The notes beneath the pieces are model-generated. The model saw only the letters and a program-made list of their open reading frames with translations, was not told the DNA's origin and ran no database searches. A DNA stretch of 64,000 nt from the NCBI RefSeq assembly GCF_013410065.1, contig NZ_JACCCW010000002.1, positions 2,080,888 to 2,144,887 on the forward strand. Reading direction: 5' to 3'. The position numbers and the translations under genes are program-made. The first letter of the stretch is position 1. Each line of letters starts with the position of its first letter. This document shows, piece by piece, positions 9,102 through 17,921 of this stretch. This DNA is from Granulicella arctica (GTDB lineage Bacteria; Acidobacteriota; Terriglobia; Terriglobales; Acidobacteriaceae).

Positions 9102-10103
9102 ATGACCCTGACCACTCAAGCCGACATCCTCGCTACCCAGCCCGCCGAAGCCCAGCTTCAGGCGCTACTCCATCACGCAGGCAACTTCTCCCTCAACGAC
9201 CTCGGCTGGATTCGCATCACCGGCGAGGACCGCGTGCGCTGGCTCAACGGCATGGTCACCAACTCGATTCAGGATCTCGCCCCCGGCCTGGGCTGTTTCA
9301 ACTTCATCCTCAACGCCCAGGGACGCATTCAGGGCACCGCCTACGCCTTCGCCCGCCCTGACGACATCCTCCTCCAGACCAGCCGCGCCCATCTCGCAGG
9401 CCTCATCGCCACCCTCGACCGCTTCATCATCATGGACGACGTCGAGCTCACCGGCGACACCACCGACCGCACCGGCATCGGCATCGCCGGCCCGGAAGCA
9501 GCATCGTTCCTCAAACAACTCGGCCTCCCCACACCATCGTCTCTAGCGCTCGAAACAATCTCCTGGCACGGAGCCGAAGTCACCCTCCTCGCCACCCACA
9601 GCCCGCTCGTCCCCCGTTTTGAGCTCTGGGCCAACGCCGCCACCGCCGAATCCCTCACGCTAGCACTCGCCACAGCCGGAGCCGAACCCTGCGCCCCCGA
9701 AGTCGTCGAGTGGCTCCGCCTCCTCGAAGGCACCCCCCGCTACGGGACCGACATCCGCGACAAGGAGCTTCCCCAGGAGACCGCCCAAACGCAAGCGCTC
9801 CACTTCAACAAGGGCTGCTACCTCGGCCAGGAGATCGTCGAGCGCATTCGCTCCCGTGGCAACGTCCACCGCACCTTCACCGCCTATCGGCTCGAAGGCT
9901 CCATCCCTCCCGCGGGCACCGTCATCGAGGCCGAAGCCAAGTCGGTCGGCGAGATCACCAGCGCCGCCGCCATTCCACTCAGCAGCGGCACCCTTCACCT
10001 TGCCCTCGGCTACATCCGGCGCGAGGCGCTGGACCGAGCCGTTCCCCTTACCTACGCAGGCGGCGAAGCCCACCCCGTCCCGCTCCCCATAAGAGACCTT
10101 TAG
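9102..10103 (+). CDS. ygfZ: Folate-binding tRNA-modification/Fe-S protein YgfZ
   Basis: 333 aa from ATG 9102 (MTLTTQADILATQ). The open frame continues far upstream, but that part is a shadow of the metallopeptidase gene on the other strand. The GCV-T/YgfZ fold is marked by ITGEDRVRWLNGMVTN and by the family signature KGCYLGQEIVERIRSRG with its conserved Cys. YgfZ binds tetrahydrofolate and helps repair or assemble certain Fe-S enzymes, including the tRNA methylthiotransferase MiaB. It opens a plus-strand run of four genes. A TATAAT 33 nt upstream may be its promoter. Confidence 0.9.
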   Translation: MTLTTQADILATQPAEAQLQALLHHAGNFSLNDLGWIRITGEDRVRWLNGMVTNSIQDLAPGLGCFNFILNAQGRIQGTAYAFARPDDILLQTSRAHLAGLIATLDRFIIMDDVELTGDTTDRTGIGIAGPEAASFLKQLGLPTPSSLALETISWHGAEVTLLATHSPLVPRFELWANAATAESLTLALATAGAEPCAPEVVEWLRLLEGTPRYGTDIRDKELPQETAQTQALHFNKGCYLGQEIVERIRSRGNVHRTFTAYRLEGSIPPAGTVIEAEAKSVGEITSAAAIPLSSGTLHLALGYIRREALDRAVPLTYAGGEAHPVPLPIRDL

Positions 10104-10153
10104 CAGCGGCCCGGTCCGTGATCGCATCTGATACTTCACGAAAGAGTGTAACC

Positions 10154-10762
10154 ATGTCCGAACAAAACAAACCCTTTGTCGTCACCGATCGCCGCAAGTT
10201 CAACCCCGATGGTGAACCGCGCCACGACGCCGCCCCCACACCCGAGCGTGAAGAACCCAAGCCCATCCCTGCCCCTGAAGCAGCCGCCCCCGCACCCGTC
10301 GAAGCTCCTGCTACCGAATCCAACGCCGAGCTCGATCTCCCTCCCGCACTCACCGAAGAGCAGATTCGCGAAGCCAGGTTCGCCTACGACCAGACCGCAG
10401 ACCGCCTCGACACCGCCATCCGCGCCGCCAACCCCGGTATGGACCGCATCCCCGAGATGAGCTTCGATCGCCTCGTCCAGTCCGTCTACATGACCGCCAT
10501 CATGCAGCTCGGCGGCTCTACCCCAGAGGGCGAGCAGCCCCGCATCGACCTCATGAGCGCTCGCCAGAGCATCGATATGCTCGGTGTCCTCGCCGACAAG
10601 ACCAAGGGCAACCTCAGCGAAGCCGAACTTCGCCTTCTCGACAGCGCCCTCTTCGAACTCCGCATCGCCTTCCTCGAGGTCACACAATCCCTCGCCCGCT
10701 CCGCCCAGGCCAAAGCCCCCGGTGGACCGGGAGGTCCCGGACGCCCGAGCATCGTCCGCTAG
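10154..10762 (+). CDS. DUF1844 domain protein
   Basis: 202 aa from ATG 10154. The first 65 residues are a Pro/Ala/Glu-rich, likely disordered arm (PIPAPEAAAPAPVEAPATES). The C-terminal part carries the DUF1844 pattern: MSFDRLVQSVYMTAIMQLG, then SARQSIDMLGVLADKTKGNL and a helical ending. The last residues are Gly/Pro-rich. The function of DUF1844 is unknown; it is small, soluble and common in acidobacteria and deltaproteobacteria. It follows ygfZ by 50 nt and may be co-transcribed. Confidence 0.85.
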   Translation: MSEQNKPFVVTDRRKFNPDGEPRHDAAPTPEREEPKPIPAPEAAAPAPVEAPATESNAELDLPPALTEEQIREARFAYDQTADRLDTAIRAANPGMDRIPEMSFDRLVQSVYMTAIMQLGGSTPEGEQPRIDLMSARQSIDMLGVLADKTKGNLSEAELRLLDSALFELRIAFLEVTQSLARSAQAKAPGGPGGPGRPSIVR

Positions 10763-10805
10763 CAATCGTCTTGAAAGGTCAGAACCCTCCGCAGGACCGT
10801 TTCGA

Positions 10806-10821
10806 AGGGGCTTTAGCCCCT
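10806..10821. repeat. Short perfect hairpin between DUF1844 gene and PhnP-like gene
   Basis: AGGGGC-TTTA-GCCCCT forms a 6-bp GC-rich stem with a 4-nt loop. There is no T run after it, so it is not a standard intrinsic terminator. It may be a short intergenic repeat or an mRNA-stabilising hairpin. Confidence 0.4.
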
Positions 10822-10868
10822 GAGGGAATCCTCCCCACTCACTACTCATAGGAGAGACACTCCAAGGC

Positions 10869-11666
10869 ATGCAGGCCACCCTCACCTTTCTCGGCACAGG
10901 AACCTCCATGGGTGTCCCTACTCTGGGCTGCACCTGTGCCGTCTGCACCTCCAGCGATCCGCGTAACCGGCGCACGCGTCCCTCCGTCCGCATCGCCTAC
11001 AACGACCGCACCCTCCTCATCGACACCGGCCCCGACTTCCACGCCCAGGCCATCCGCGAGGGCATCCGCCGCGTCGACGCCGTCCTCTACACCCACGGCC
11101 ACGCCGACCACATCCTCGGCATGGACGACCTCCGCCCCCTCAGCTTCCTCGTCGAAGGCAACCTCCCCCTCTACGCGGACGACCAAACCGCCGAAGGCAT
11201 CGAACGCATCTTCAACTACACCTTCCTCCCCGAGCGCCGCCACTCCACCAGCGCCCGCGTCGAAATCCGCCGATTGAAAAATAAACAAGATTCTGTTTTT
11301 AAAGAAGACATCGACCTCTTCGGCGCTCACTTTCGCCCAATCCCCCTCATTCATGGCCGCGAGCGCACCACCGGCTACCGCTTCGGCTCAGCCGCCTACC
11401 TCACCGACATGAGCGACATCCCCTCCGAGAGCATCCCGTTCCTCCAGAATCTAGACATCCTCATCCTCGACGCCCTCCGCCTGACACCTCACTTCAGCCA
11501 CTCTCACCTCGAAAAATCCATAGGTTTCGTCAACCTCCTCAAGCCCAAACGCGCCTTCTTCACCCACATGGGACACGACCTCGACCACGACGCCACCGAG
11601 GCCATCCTCCCACCCCACATCCGCCTCGCCTACGACGGCCTCCAGCTCACCTTCGAGATCGCCTGA
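10869..11666 (+). CDS. MBL-fold hydrolase, PhnP-like
   Basis: 265 aa. It starts with FLGTGTSMGVPTLGC followed by CxxC and SSDPRNRRTRPS, the N-terminal pattern of PhnP-type phosphodiesterases. The zinc site THGHADHILGMDDLRP lies near 75-90, with later metal ligands in HGRE and HMGHDLDHD. PhnP acts on cyclic ribose phosphates. Many homologues outside phn operons act on unknown cyclic or RNA-derived phosphates, and no phn genes are near here. A lower-GC patch at about 11274-11310 encodes a Lys-rich stretch (RLKNKQDSVFKED) in the middle of the protein. ribF begins 19 nt downstream, so the two probably share a transcript. Confidence 0.85.
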   Translation: MQATLTFLGTGTSMGVPTLGCTCAVCTSSDPRNRRTRPSVRIAYNDRTLLIDTGPDFHAQAIREGIRRVDAVLYTHGHADHILGMDDLRPLSFLVEGNLPLYADDQTAEGIERIFNYTFLPERRHSTSARVEIRRLKNKQDSVFKEDIDLFGAHFRPIPLIHGRERTTGYRFGSAAYLTDMSDIPSESIPFLQNLDILILDALRLTPHFSHSHLEKSIGFVNLLKPKRAFFTHMGHDLDHDATEAILPPHIRLAYDGLQLTFEIA

Positions 11667-11685
11667 CGCAAATGAGATTAGCCTG

Positions 11686-12630
11686 ATGCAGATATTCCAT
11701 TCCCTCAACCAGCTCCCCCCCGACTTCGGCCCCACCATCGCCACCATCGGCAACTTCGACGGCGTGCATCGCGGCCACTGCTGGGTCATCGCCGAGGTCA
11801 TCGCCCGCGCCCAAGCTCTCGGCCTCCGCTCCATCGCCATCACCTTCGATCCGCATCCCGCTCACATCCTGCGCCCACAGATCAACCTGCCCCTCATCAC
11901 ACCCCTCGCGCAGAAACTTGACCTCCTCGCCGCAACCGGTATCGGCGCCACCCTCGTCCTCCCCTTCGACGAAGCCTTCTCCCACACCACCGCCCGCACC
12001 TTCGCCGACACCGTCCTCAAACAAGCCGTCCGCGCCGCCGAGGTCCACGAGGGCGAAAACTTTCGCTTCGGCTACCAGGCCGAGGCAGGCATCGACAGCC
12101 TCGAACTCCTGGGCCGCGAACTCGGCTTCTCCGTCCGCGTCTTTGCCCCGCAGATCCTGCGCGGCCAGGTCGTCTCCTCCAGCCGCATCCGCCAGCGCAT
12201 CGCCGCCGGAGACGTCAGCCAGGCCCGCGTCCTCCTGGGCCGCCCCTTCTCCATCGACAGCACTCCAGCCCCCGGCCGTGGCTATGGCACCCGCTTCACC
12301 GTCCCCACCATCAACCTAGCCCCCTACGCCAACCTGCTCCCCGCAAACGGCGTCTACGTCACCACCCTCCGCGTCGGCGAGGAGACCTTCGAAGCCGTCA
12401 CCAACATCGGCAACCGCCCCACCTTCGGCGCCGACTCCTTCACCGTCGAGTCCCACCTCCTCAACTTCCACCCCATCGCCCTCGACGAAGCCACCCCGCT
12501 CCGCCTCACCTTCCTCAAGCGCCTCCGCCCCGAGATCCGCTGGCCCAACCCCGAAGCCCTCAAGCAGCAAATCGGCATCGACGTAGCCCGCGCCCGCCGC
12601 TACTTCACCCTCTGCAACCTCAGCTTCTAA
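11686..12630 (+). CDS. ribF: Bifunctional riboflavin kinase/FAD synthetase
   Basis: 314 aa, normal for RibF. The N-terminal adenylyltransferase domain has TIATIGNFDGVHRGH (about 17-31), the HxGH-type nucleotide site, and VSSSRIRQRIAAGDV. The C-terminal riboflavin kinase domain has GRGYGTRFTVPTINL and the catalytic region TNIGNRPTFG. The enzyme makes FMN and then FAD. It is 19 nt downstream of the PhnP-like gene. Its stop lies only 10 nt from that of the convergent TlpA-like gene, leaving no room for a separate terminator. No FMN riboswitch is visible upstream. Confidence 0.95.
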   Translation: MQIFHSLNQLPPDFGPTIATIGNFDGVHRGHCWVIAEVIARAQALGLRSIAITFDPHPAHILRPQINLPLITPLAQKLDLLAATGIGATLVLPFDEAFSHTTARTFADTVLKQAVRAAEVHEGENFRFGYQAEAGIDSLELLGRELGFSVRVFAPQILRGQVVSSSRIRQRIAAGDVSQARVLLGRPFSIDSTPAPGRGYGTRFTVPTINLAPYANLLPANGVYVTTLRVGEETFEAVTNIGNRPTFGADSFTVESHLLNFHPIALDEATPLRLTFLKRLRPEIRWPNPEALKQQIGIDVARARRYFTLCNLSF

Positions 12631-12640
12631 GCCCAACCCA

Positions 12641-13492
12641 TCAAGGGTGCAAACCAGCCTGCGCCAGCATCACCAGAAACTGATGCTGCGTCATTTGATC
12701 GATGGACTGGCCCACCAGTTTCCCCTCGCGATCAAAGACAAAGCTCTTCGGAATCCCCTCCACATGAAACTGTGTCGCTACTTTTCTCCCCGGATCTAGC
12801 AAAACCGGCGGATGATAGTTCGCCTGGGTAACAAACGAACCAACCTTGAACATCTCCTCATCCGAGATGGAAAGAACCACCAGCCCCTGCGGCTGAAAGT
12901 GGGTATAGATCACATCCAGATCGGGCATCTCCTTACGGCAGGGCGGGCACCATGTCGCCCAGAAGTTCACGAGGACGATCTTCCCGCGTAATTCTGACAG
13001 CGTGACCTTTTTGCCATGGAGATCCTTAAGCGTAAAGTCAGCCTTTGCCACGTCCGCATCGTTGGCCGCAAGAATCTCTCCCGCCTTCGCCAGCAACGGA
13101 TCATTCAGCTCAACCGTCACCCCTTCGTACCGCACCAGACTAGCCAGCGAGAGATACGGCCCCGGAGGTACACCACCATCCTTCGCGGGCTGCGGCGACT
13201 CCGCAAGCGACAGCGCAAGGGTAGTCGCCACCGCCTGAAGAGCGTCATGTCCCTGATCCCCCTCCGTGACAAGGTGGGAAAGACCATACGCCAGCTTCAG
13301 CTTAGGCAGCCCCGCCGGCAGCGTACGAATATCCATCGCAGTCTTGATCGTGGCCGCGGGCCGTTGTGCATCCGGAACAGAGCGAAGGGTCTGAATCTGC
13401 TTGGTGATCGACGACTCGCTAACCTGAGCAAGCAGAGTCGTTGGAGTGAGCAAAGCCAAAGTAAGCAATAAAGTACGTCTGGAAGAGAACAT
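12641..13492 (-). CDS. Exported TlpA-like thioredoxin-fold protein
   Basis: 283 aa from ATG 13492, chosen for GAGG nine bases upstream and for an immediate signal peptide (RRTLLLTLALLTPTTLLAQ). Residues about 25-140 form an uncharacterised helical domain. The C-terminal domain is TlpA/ResA-like: VNFWATWCPPCRKEMPDLD carries the CxxC redox pair and the cis-Pro region is EGIPKSFVFDREG. Such proteins reduce or rearrange disulfides in the periplasm, often for cytochrome maturation. No ccm or res genes are near, so the partner is unknown. It is 62 nt downstream of the class A PBP on the same strand. Confidence 0.85.
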   Translation of the reverse strand: MFSSRRTLLLTLALLTPTTLLAQVSESSITKQIQTLRSVPDAQRPAATIKTAMDIRTLPAGLPKLKLAYGLSHLVTEGDQGHDALQAVATTLALSLAESPQPAKDGGVPPGPYLSLASLVRYEGVTVELNDPLLAKAGEILAANDADVAKADFTLKDLHGKKVTLSELRGKIVLVNFWATWCPPCRKEMPDLDVIYTHFQPQGLVVLSISDEEMFKVGSFVTQANYHPPVLLDPGRKVATQFHVEGIPKSFVFDREGKLVGQSIDQMTQHQFLVMLAQAGLHP

Positions 13493-13554
13493 CGTGCCTC
13501 GTGGCTTGGAAGTTCGGATCATTCTACCGGAAGCGCCCAGAGCCCCTCATATCC

Positions 13555-16089
13555 TCACAACTGCGGAGCCGCCTGTGGCACCTTTGCTGCCGGAGCATCA
13601 TCCGAACTCCCCGCAGTAGGAGCCACCACCTTCGGCTGATCTCCACCACTCGAATCTGGCATATCCTCGTCGTCCGAATCCGTATCCTCTGCCTTCGGAG
13701 CGACCGGCTTCACCACAGGTGCCCTCTGCGGCACATCCACATCCAACACCTTCTTCGGAGCAGTCGCTGTCGAGAACGCCTCCTTCGGCTTGTCCGCAAT
13801 CGCCGCCCGCATAAAGTCGATCCATATCGGCAACGCCGCCTTCGCCCCCGTCTCCTTCTTACCCAGCGATTCCCGATCGTCGAACCCGATCCACGTCCCA
13901 CACGTCACCGAAGGCGAAAACCCGACAAACCACGCATCTGTGTAGTTATTCGTCGTCCCCGTCTTGCCACCGAGCGGATGCTTCAACGCCGATGCCGTCG
14001 CCGCCGTCCCATACTGAACCACCGCCTTCAGCATCACCATCATCTGCCGCGCCGTATCGACCGAGATCACCTCCGTCACCTCCGGCATCTTCTCCTTCAG
14101 CGGCAGCCCATCCGCCTGCACCAGCTTGCGAATGTAGTGCGGCTCGATCCGTATCCCGTCATTAGGAAACACTGTATACGCACCCACCTGCTCATACAGC
14201 GTCAGGTCCGCCGCGCCAATCGCCACCGGCAGATACGCCGGCAGGTTACTCGTCACCCCAAACCGCCGCGCCGTCTCAATCACCTTGCGAATCCCTACCT
14301 GGCTCGCCAGCTTCAGCGCCGGAATATTCCGTGACTCTGCAAACGCGCTCGTCAGCGTCATCGTTCCCGCAAACCCCGACTCGTAGTCGTGTGGCGTATA
14401 CCACCCGCTCGGCGTCGGAAAGCTCGTCGGCGCATCCAAAATGATGTCGCTCGGCTTCGACCCCGCCTCAATCGCCGCCGTATACACATACGGCTTGAAC
14501 GACGACCCCACCTGGCGCTCCGCCTGCGTCGCCCGGTTGAACTGGCTCAGCGCATAATCGCGCCCACCCACCATCGCCATCACCTCACCGTTGGCGTTAT
14601 CCACCGCCATCAGAGAAGCCTGCGCCCCAGAATCCTGCTCCAGCACCGCCCTGAATCCCTCCGCGCCAGCATTCTCAGCCAGCCGCGCGCCCAGCTTCAG
14701 ATACACCACATCCCCGACCTTCAGCAAACTCTCCGCATTCCACTGCTGCGTCCACGCCCAGTCCTCTGGCTGAAGCACCACCTGCGACGTCCCCACCTTC
14801 AACTGCACCTGCCGCGGCGTCAATGCCGTCACCACCCCATGGACATAGCTTCCCGTCTCCAGAGTCTGCGCCCAGTCCGGATGCTGGTACCCATCCAATC
14901 CGTCCGGGCTGGCCAGGACATTCTGTAGATGGCCCTTCCATCCCCGCCGCCGTTCATAGGTCGCAAGCCCATCCATCACTGCCTTGTTAGCCGCCCTCTG
15001 TAGGTCCAGATCAAGCGTCGTGTACACCCGCAGCCCCGCGCCGTGCACCTCCTCCGCGCCATACTCCTTCTCGAGCTGCCGCCGTATCTCCTCCACAAAA
15101 TACGGAGCTACGCTGTTCACCGGCGTCGCGATATGCAGCCCCAGCGGAGCCGCCATCGCCCCCGCTGCCTGCGCCGACGTAATCTTCCCGTCCATCAGCA
15201 TCTCGTGGAGCACCAGGTTCCGCCGCCGCAGCGCCTTGTCCGGATGCCGGATCGGTGAATACGCCTCCGGCCCTTTCGGCAGCCCGCCCAGCAGAGCCGC
15301 CTCCGGCAGCGTCAGCTCCCGCACATGTTTGCTGAAATAAAACTCCGATCCTGCCTCGAACCCGTACGTTCCATGCCCCAGGTAGATCTGGTTCGCGTAG
15401 AGCTGGAAGATCTGCTGCTTCGTAAACCGCCGCTCGATCTGCATCGAGAGCAGAATCTCCTGAAACTTCCGCCCGTACGTCTTCTCCGACGAGAGAAACA
15501 GGTTCCGCGCCAGTTGCATCGTCAGCGTCGACGCTCCCTGCGCCCTTCCCTTCGAGTGCAGGTCTCGCCACGCCGCGCCCACCGCGCGAAACAGGTTCAC
15601 CCCCCAGTTGCTCTCGAAGCTCTTGTCCTCAATCGAGATAATCGCCTCGCGCAGCACTGGCGGAAACTGCTCATACGGCACCACCACCCGCCGCTCCAAC
15701 GCGAACGACCCGAATACCTTCCCATGAATGTCGTAGAGCTCCGTCGTCGTATCCGGCCGATACCGTACCAGGTCTTCCATCTGCGGAAGATCGACCGAGT
15801 ACACCAGCATCAACCCGCTCGTGATCCCGAGCACCGCCGCCAGCCCAAGCAGCGCCAGAAAAGTCGTCCGCACCGCGATCCGCCGCGACGGAAACTCCAG
15901 CCGCCGCAGATCGACAAATGAGAAGAGCCACGCCGCAACCGGAGCGCAGACCACATAGATCCACTTACAGACAATAGCGATCCACTGGCAGACAATAACC
16001 ACTGCCCTGCCAATGCGGGACAGCCACTTCCGCCACGGCTTGGCCGCAACCTCAGGGTCTCTCGTCTCGCGGCTGGAGCTTACCGGCAT
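13555..16089 (-). CDS. Class A penicillin-binding protein (transglycosylase/transpeptidase)
   Basis: 844 aa from ATG 16089; a GTG nine bases earlier is less likely. A cytoplasmic tail is followed by a membrane anchor near 75-100. The GT51 domain shows EDKSFESNWG, QGASTLTMQLARNLFLS and RKFQEILLSMQIER. In the first motif the usual His is Asn. The transpeptidase domain shows SxxK in GSSFKPYVYTA, SRN in ESRNIPALK and KTG in GGKTGTTNNYTDAW. A C-terminal Pro/Ala/Asp-rich tail is probably disordered. It polymerises and cross-links peptidoglycan at the inner membrane. The S41-like gene is 28 nt upstream and the TlpA-like gene 62 nt downstream on the same strand. Confidence 0.93.
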   Translation of the reverse strand: MPVSSSRETRDPEVAAKPWRKWLSRIGRAVVIVCQWIAIVCKWIYVVCAPVAAWLFSFVDLRRLEFPSRRIAVRTTFLALLGLAAVLGITSGLMLVYSVDLPQMEDLVRYRPDTTTELYDIHGKVFGSFALERRVVVPYEQFPPVLREAIISIEDKSFESNWGVNLFRAVGAAWRDLHSKGRAQGASTLTMQLARNLFLSSEKTYGRKFQEILLSMQIERRFTKQQIFQLYANQIYLGHGTYGFEAGSEFYFSKHVRELTLPEAALLGGLPKGPEAYSPIRHPDKALRRRNLVLHEMLMDGKITSAQAAGAMAAPLGLHIATPVNSVAPYFVEEIRRQLEKEYGAEEVHGAGLRVYTTLDLDLQRAANKAVMDGLATYERRRGWKGHLQNVLASPDGLDGYQHPDWAQTLETGSYVHGVVTALTPRQVQLKVGTSQVVLQPEDWAWTQQWNAESLLKVGDVVYLKLGARLAENAGAEGFRAVLEQDSGAQASLMAVDNANGEVMAMVGGRDYALSQFNRATQAERQVGSSFKPYVYTAAIEAGSKPSDIILDAPTSFPTPSGWYTPHDYESGFAGTMTLTSAFAESRNIPALKLASQVGIRKVIETARRFGVTSNLPAYLPVAIGAADLTLYEQVGAYTVFPNDGIRIEPHYIRKLVQADGLPLKEKMPEVTEVISVDTARQMMVMLKAVVQYGTAATASALKHPLGGKTGTTNNYTDAWFVGFSPSVTCGTWIGFDDRESLGKKETGAKAALPIWIDFMRAAIADKPKEAFSTATAPKKVLDVDVPQRAPVVKPVAPKAEDTDSDDEDMPDSSGGDQPKVVAPTAGSSDDAPAAKVPQAAPQL

Positions 16090-16117
16090 CCCTACCACTC
16101 TAAACTGCGTCGAGCTT

Positions 16118-17338
16118 CTAAGCCTTGGCCTTCAACACATCCAGCGCCTTGGAGAGCTGCTCATCCACCGTCACGCCCGGCTTATGATCCACCGGCTGCG
16201 CCGATGTCGTATCGCCAAACCCCTCCGCCTCATCCGCGATCGTCGACGCCACCAGCACTCCCGGCATCACCCCATCGTCCTGCAACTTCTTCCCCGAAGG
16301 CGACTCGTACTTCGCCACGGACAGGATCAGCGCCGCGCCATCCGGCAGCTCAAACGTCTTCTGCTGAGCGCCTTCGCCGAACGTCCGCTCGCCGATCAAA
16401 TCAGCCCGCTTATCGTCCAGCAGAGCCCCCGCCACCAGTTCCGCCGGCCCGGACGTGCCCCGGTTCACCAGTACCACCATCGGCGCCGTCGCGTTGATCG
16501 CCAGCTTCTCATCCGCCTCGAACGTCTGCTTCGGGAACTTCTGCCCCTCGAGCGTCGCGATCGTCCCCGTCTTCAGGAAGAAGTTCGCCAACCGCGTCGC
16601 CTCAGCCATATCGCCAGCCGCTACATCGCGCAAGTCCAGCAGAATCTTCTTGTTCCCGGCCTTCTGCATCCCCTTCAGCTTCGCCTCGACCTGCTGCACA
16701 TGATCGTGGTCCAACGCACCCGGCTTCAGATACAGAATGCTCGAGTTCTCATACATCGTCTCCGACACCGGGGGCAGCGTCACATTCACCCGTGTCAGCG
16801 TCACCTTCTCCGGATTCGGATTCCGTGGCCGCACCACCCCCAGTACCAACTCCGTTCCCGGCTGCCCCTCCAACATCCTCTGGACCACCGCCAGCGACAT
16901 CTCACGCGTATCCTCGGTCCCAATCATCTCAATCAGGTCGCCGTCATCCAGATTCGCTTTGTCCGCCGGGCTTCCCGGAATGACCGATACCACCGTCGCA
17001 TACCCATACCGCTTCGAGATATTGATCCCAACCTGCGCCTTGCCGCCCTTGTCGGCCTTATACGCCGTGTACTCCGTCGGCGTCAGGTAGCTCGAGTCCG
17101 CATCCAGCGACTCCAATAAGCCCCGCAGCGCCCCATTCGTCACCTTCGGGATATTTGGCTCAACCACATAGTCCGTCTGGATATGCCGCAGCACCTCGCT
17201 GTACACGTTGATCTGCTTGTACGCGCCATCCTGCGCATCAGTCGCCGCGCTCACTCCTGTCGAGTTCACGCCAAGAAACACCACCAGCACCAGAACAACG
17301 GAAACAACAAGCAACAGAATCTTCGAACTCTTAGGCAT
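16118..17338 (-). CDS. S41 (CtpA/Prc) family protein with PDZ domain, catalytic Ser and Lys absent
   Basis: 406 aa from ATG 17338 with GGAGAG upstream. An N-terminal hydrophobic anchor or signal (7-24) is followed by the CTP helical region, a PDZ domain (about 100-185; GYATVVSVIPGSPADKANL) and a TSPc domain (about 195-360). In active CTPs the nucleophile lies in an SASASE-type motif and the general base is Lys in TFGKG. Aligned without gaps, the Ser position is Gly297 (NRGTSGPAEL) and the Lys position is Glu322 (RTFGEG). It is therefore probably a non-catalytic periplasmic peptide-binding protein. It lies 28 nt upstream of the class A PBP, suggesting a role with peptidoglycan synthesis. Confidence 0.85.
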   Translation of the reverse strand: MPKSSKILLLVVSVVLVLVVFLGVNSTGVSAATDAQDGAYKQINVYSEVLRHIQTDYVVEPNIPKVTNGALRGLLESLDADSSYLTPTEYTAYKADKGGKAQVGINISKRYGYATVVSVIPGSPADKANLDDGDLIEMIGTEDTREMSLAVVQRMLEGQPGTELVLGVVRPRNPNPEKVTLTRVNVTLPPVSETMYENSSILYLKPGALDHDHVQQVEAKLKGMQKAGNKKILLDLRDVAAGDMAEATRLANFFLKTGTIATLEGQKFPKQTFEADEKLAINATAPMVVLVNRGTSGPAELVAGALLDDKRADLIGERTFGEGAQQKTFELPDGAALILSVAKYESPSGKKLQDDGVMPGVLVASTIADEAEGFGDTTSAQPVDHKPGVTVDEQLSKALDVLKAKA

Positions 17339-17452
17339 AGGACTAAACTCTCCACGGACATCATCGCAGCAACAGTCAGGGATTAGACGAAGCTCTTATG
17401 CGAAATGATACTCTGGAACCCGGATTGGATGCCGAAGGCACCCAAACACAAT

Positions 17453-17529
17453 TGGTGGCGGTGGACAGAATCGAACTGTCGACCTACGGGTTATGAGTCC
17501 GTCGCTCTAACCATCTGAGCTACACCGCC
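17453..17529 (-). tRNA. tRNA-Met (CAT), elongator type, CCA encoded
   Basis: 77 nt on the minus strand. The acceptor stem GGCGGTG pairs with CACCGCC, followed by discriminator A and encoded CCA (17453-17455). The D-arm TAGCTCAGATGGTTAGAGC, the anticodon loop CTCATAA and the T-loop GTTCGATTC are all standard. The first acceptor base pair is closed, unlike initiator tRNA. Ile-CAT (lysidine type) cannot be fully ruled out, but the body resembles elongator Met. Confidence 0.95.
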
Positions 17530-17646
17530 TGGTGTGGAGGGCTGTATTGGGAGGAACATCTCGCGGCGCACACATAACCCACACCGCTCACAACAGCCTG
17601 TCATGATGATACTTGATTCCCTGCATTGGGTAAACGAGGCCGCGTT

Positions 17647-17919
17647 ATGATCGGCTCGAAAATCGCGCTGTGGAAGTCAATCCTTTTTCTCATCGCATTA
17701 TCCATCGCCGCATTCGCCCCTTTTCTATACATGGGCATAGCAACAGACTGCAAACCTGGGCAGAATGATGGCCAGTGTGGTCTTAGCACCTTCGTGGGCT
17801 TCATAAACGGAGCAGGTGCCGCCGCAGCGATACTTTTCTGTGGAGGCATTTATCTCGTTATCCTTCAGATCAAGAAAAGAAACGCAGCAAGAACGCTCCG
17901 AGAAACGAATCCACATTAA
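17647..17919 (+). CDS. Small membrane protein, function unknown
   Basis: 90 aa from ATG 17647, with ACGAGG about ten bases upstream; a TTG at 17626 is an alternative. There are two hydrophobic helices (about 8-28 and 52-74) with a short loop holding two Cys (TDCKPGQNDGQCG), and a basic C-terminal tail (IKKRNAARTLRE). No family is recognised. It ends 2 nt before the kdsB ATG, so it is probably co-transcribed and may be coupled with kdsB. Confidence 0.6.
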   Translation: MIGSKIALWKSILFLIALSIAAFAPFLYMGIATDCKPGQNDGQCGLSTFVGFINGAGAAAAILFCGGIYLVILQIKKRNAARTLRETNPH

Positions 17920-17921
17920 GA

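Noticed and set aside
11640..11685. Possible FMN riboswitch before ribF
   Set aside because: Only 19 nt separate ribF from the gene upstream, and none of the conserved FMN elements is present.
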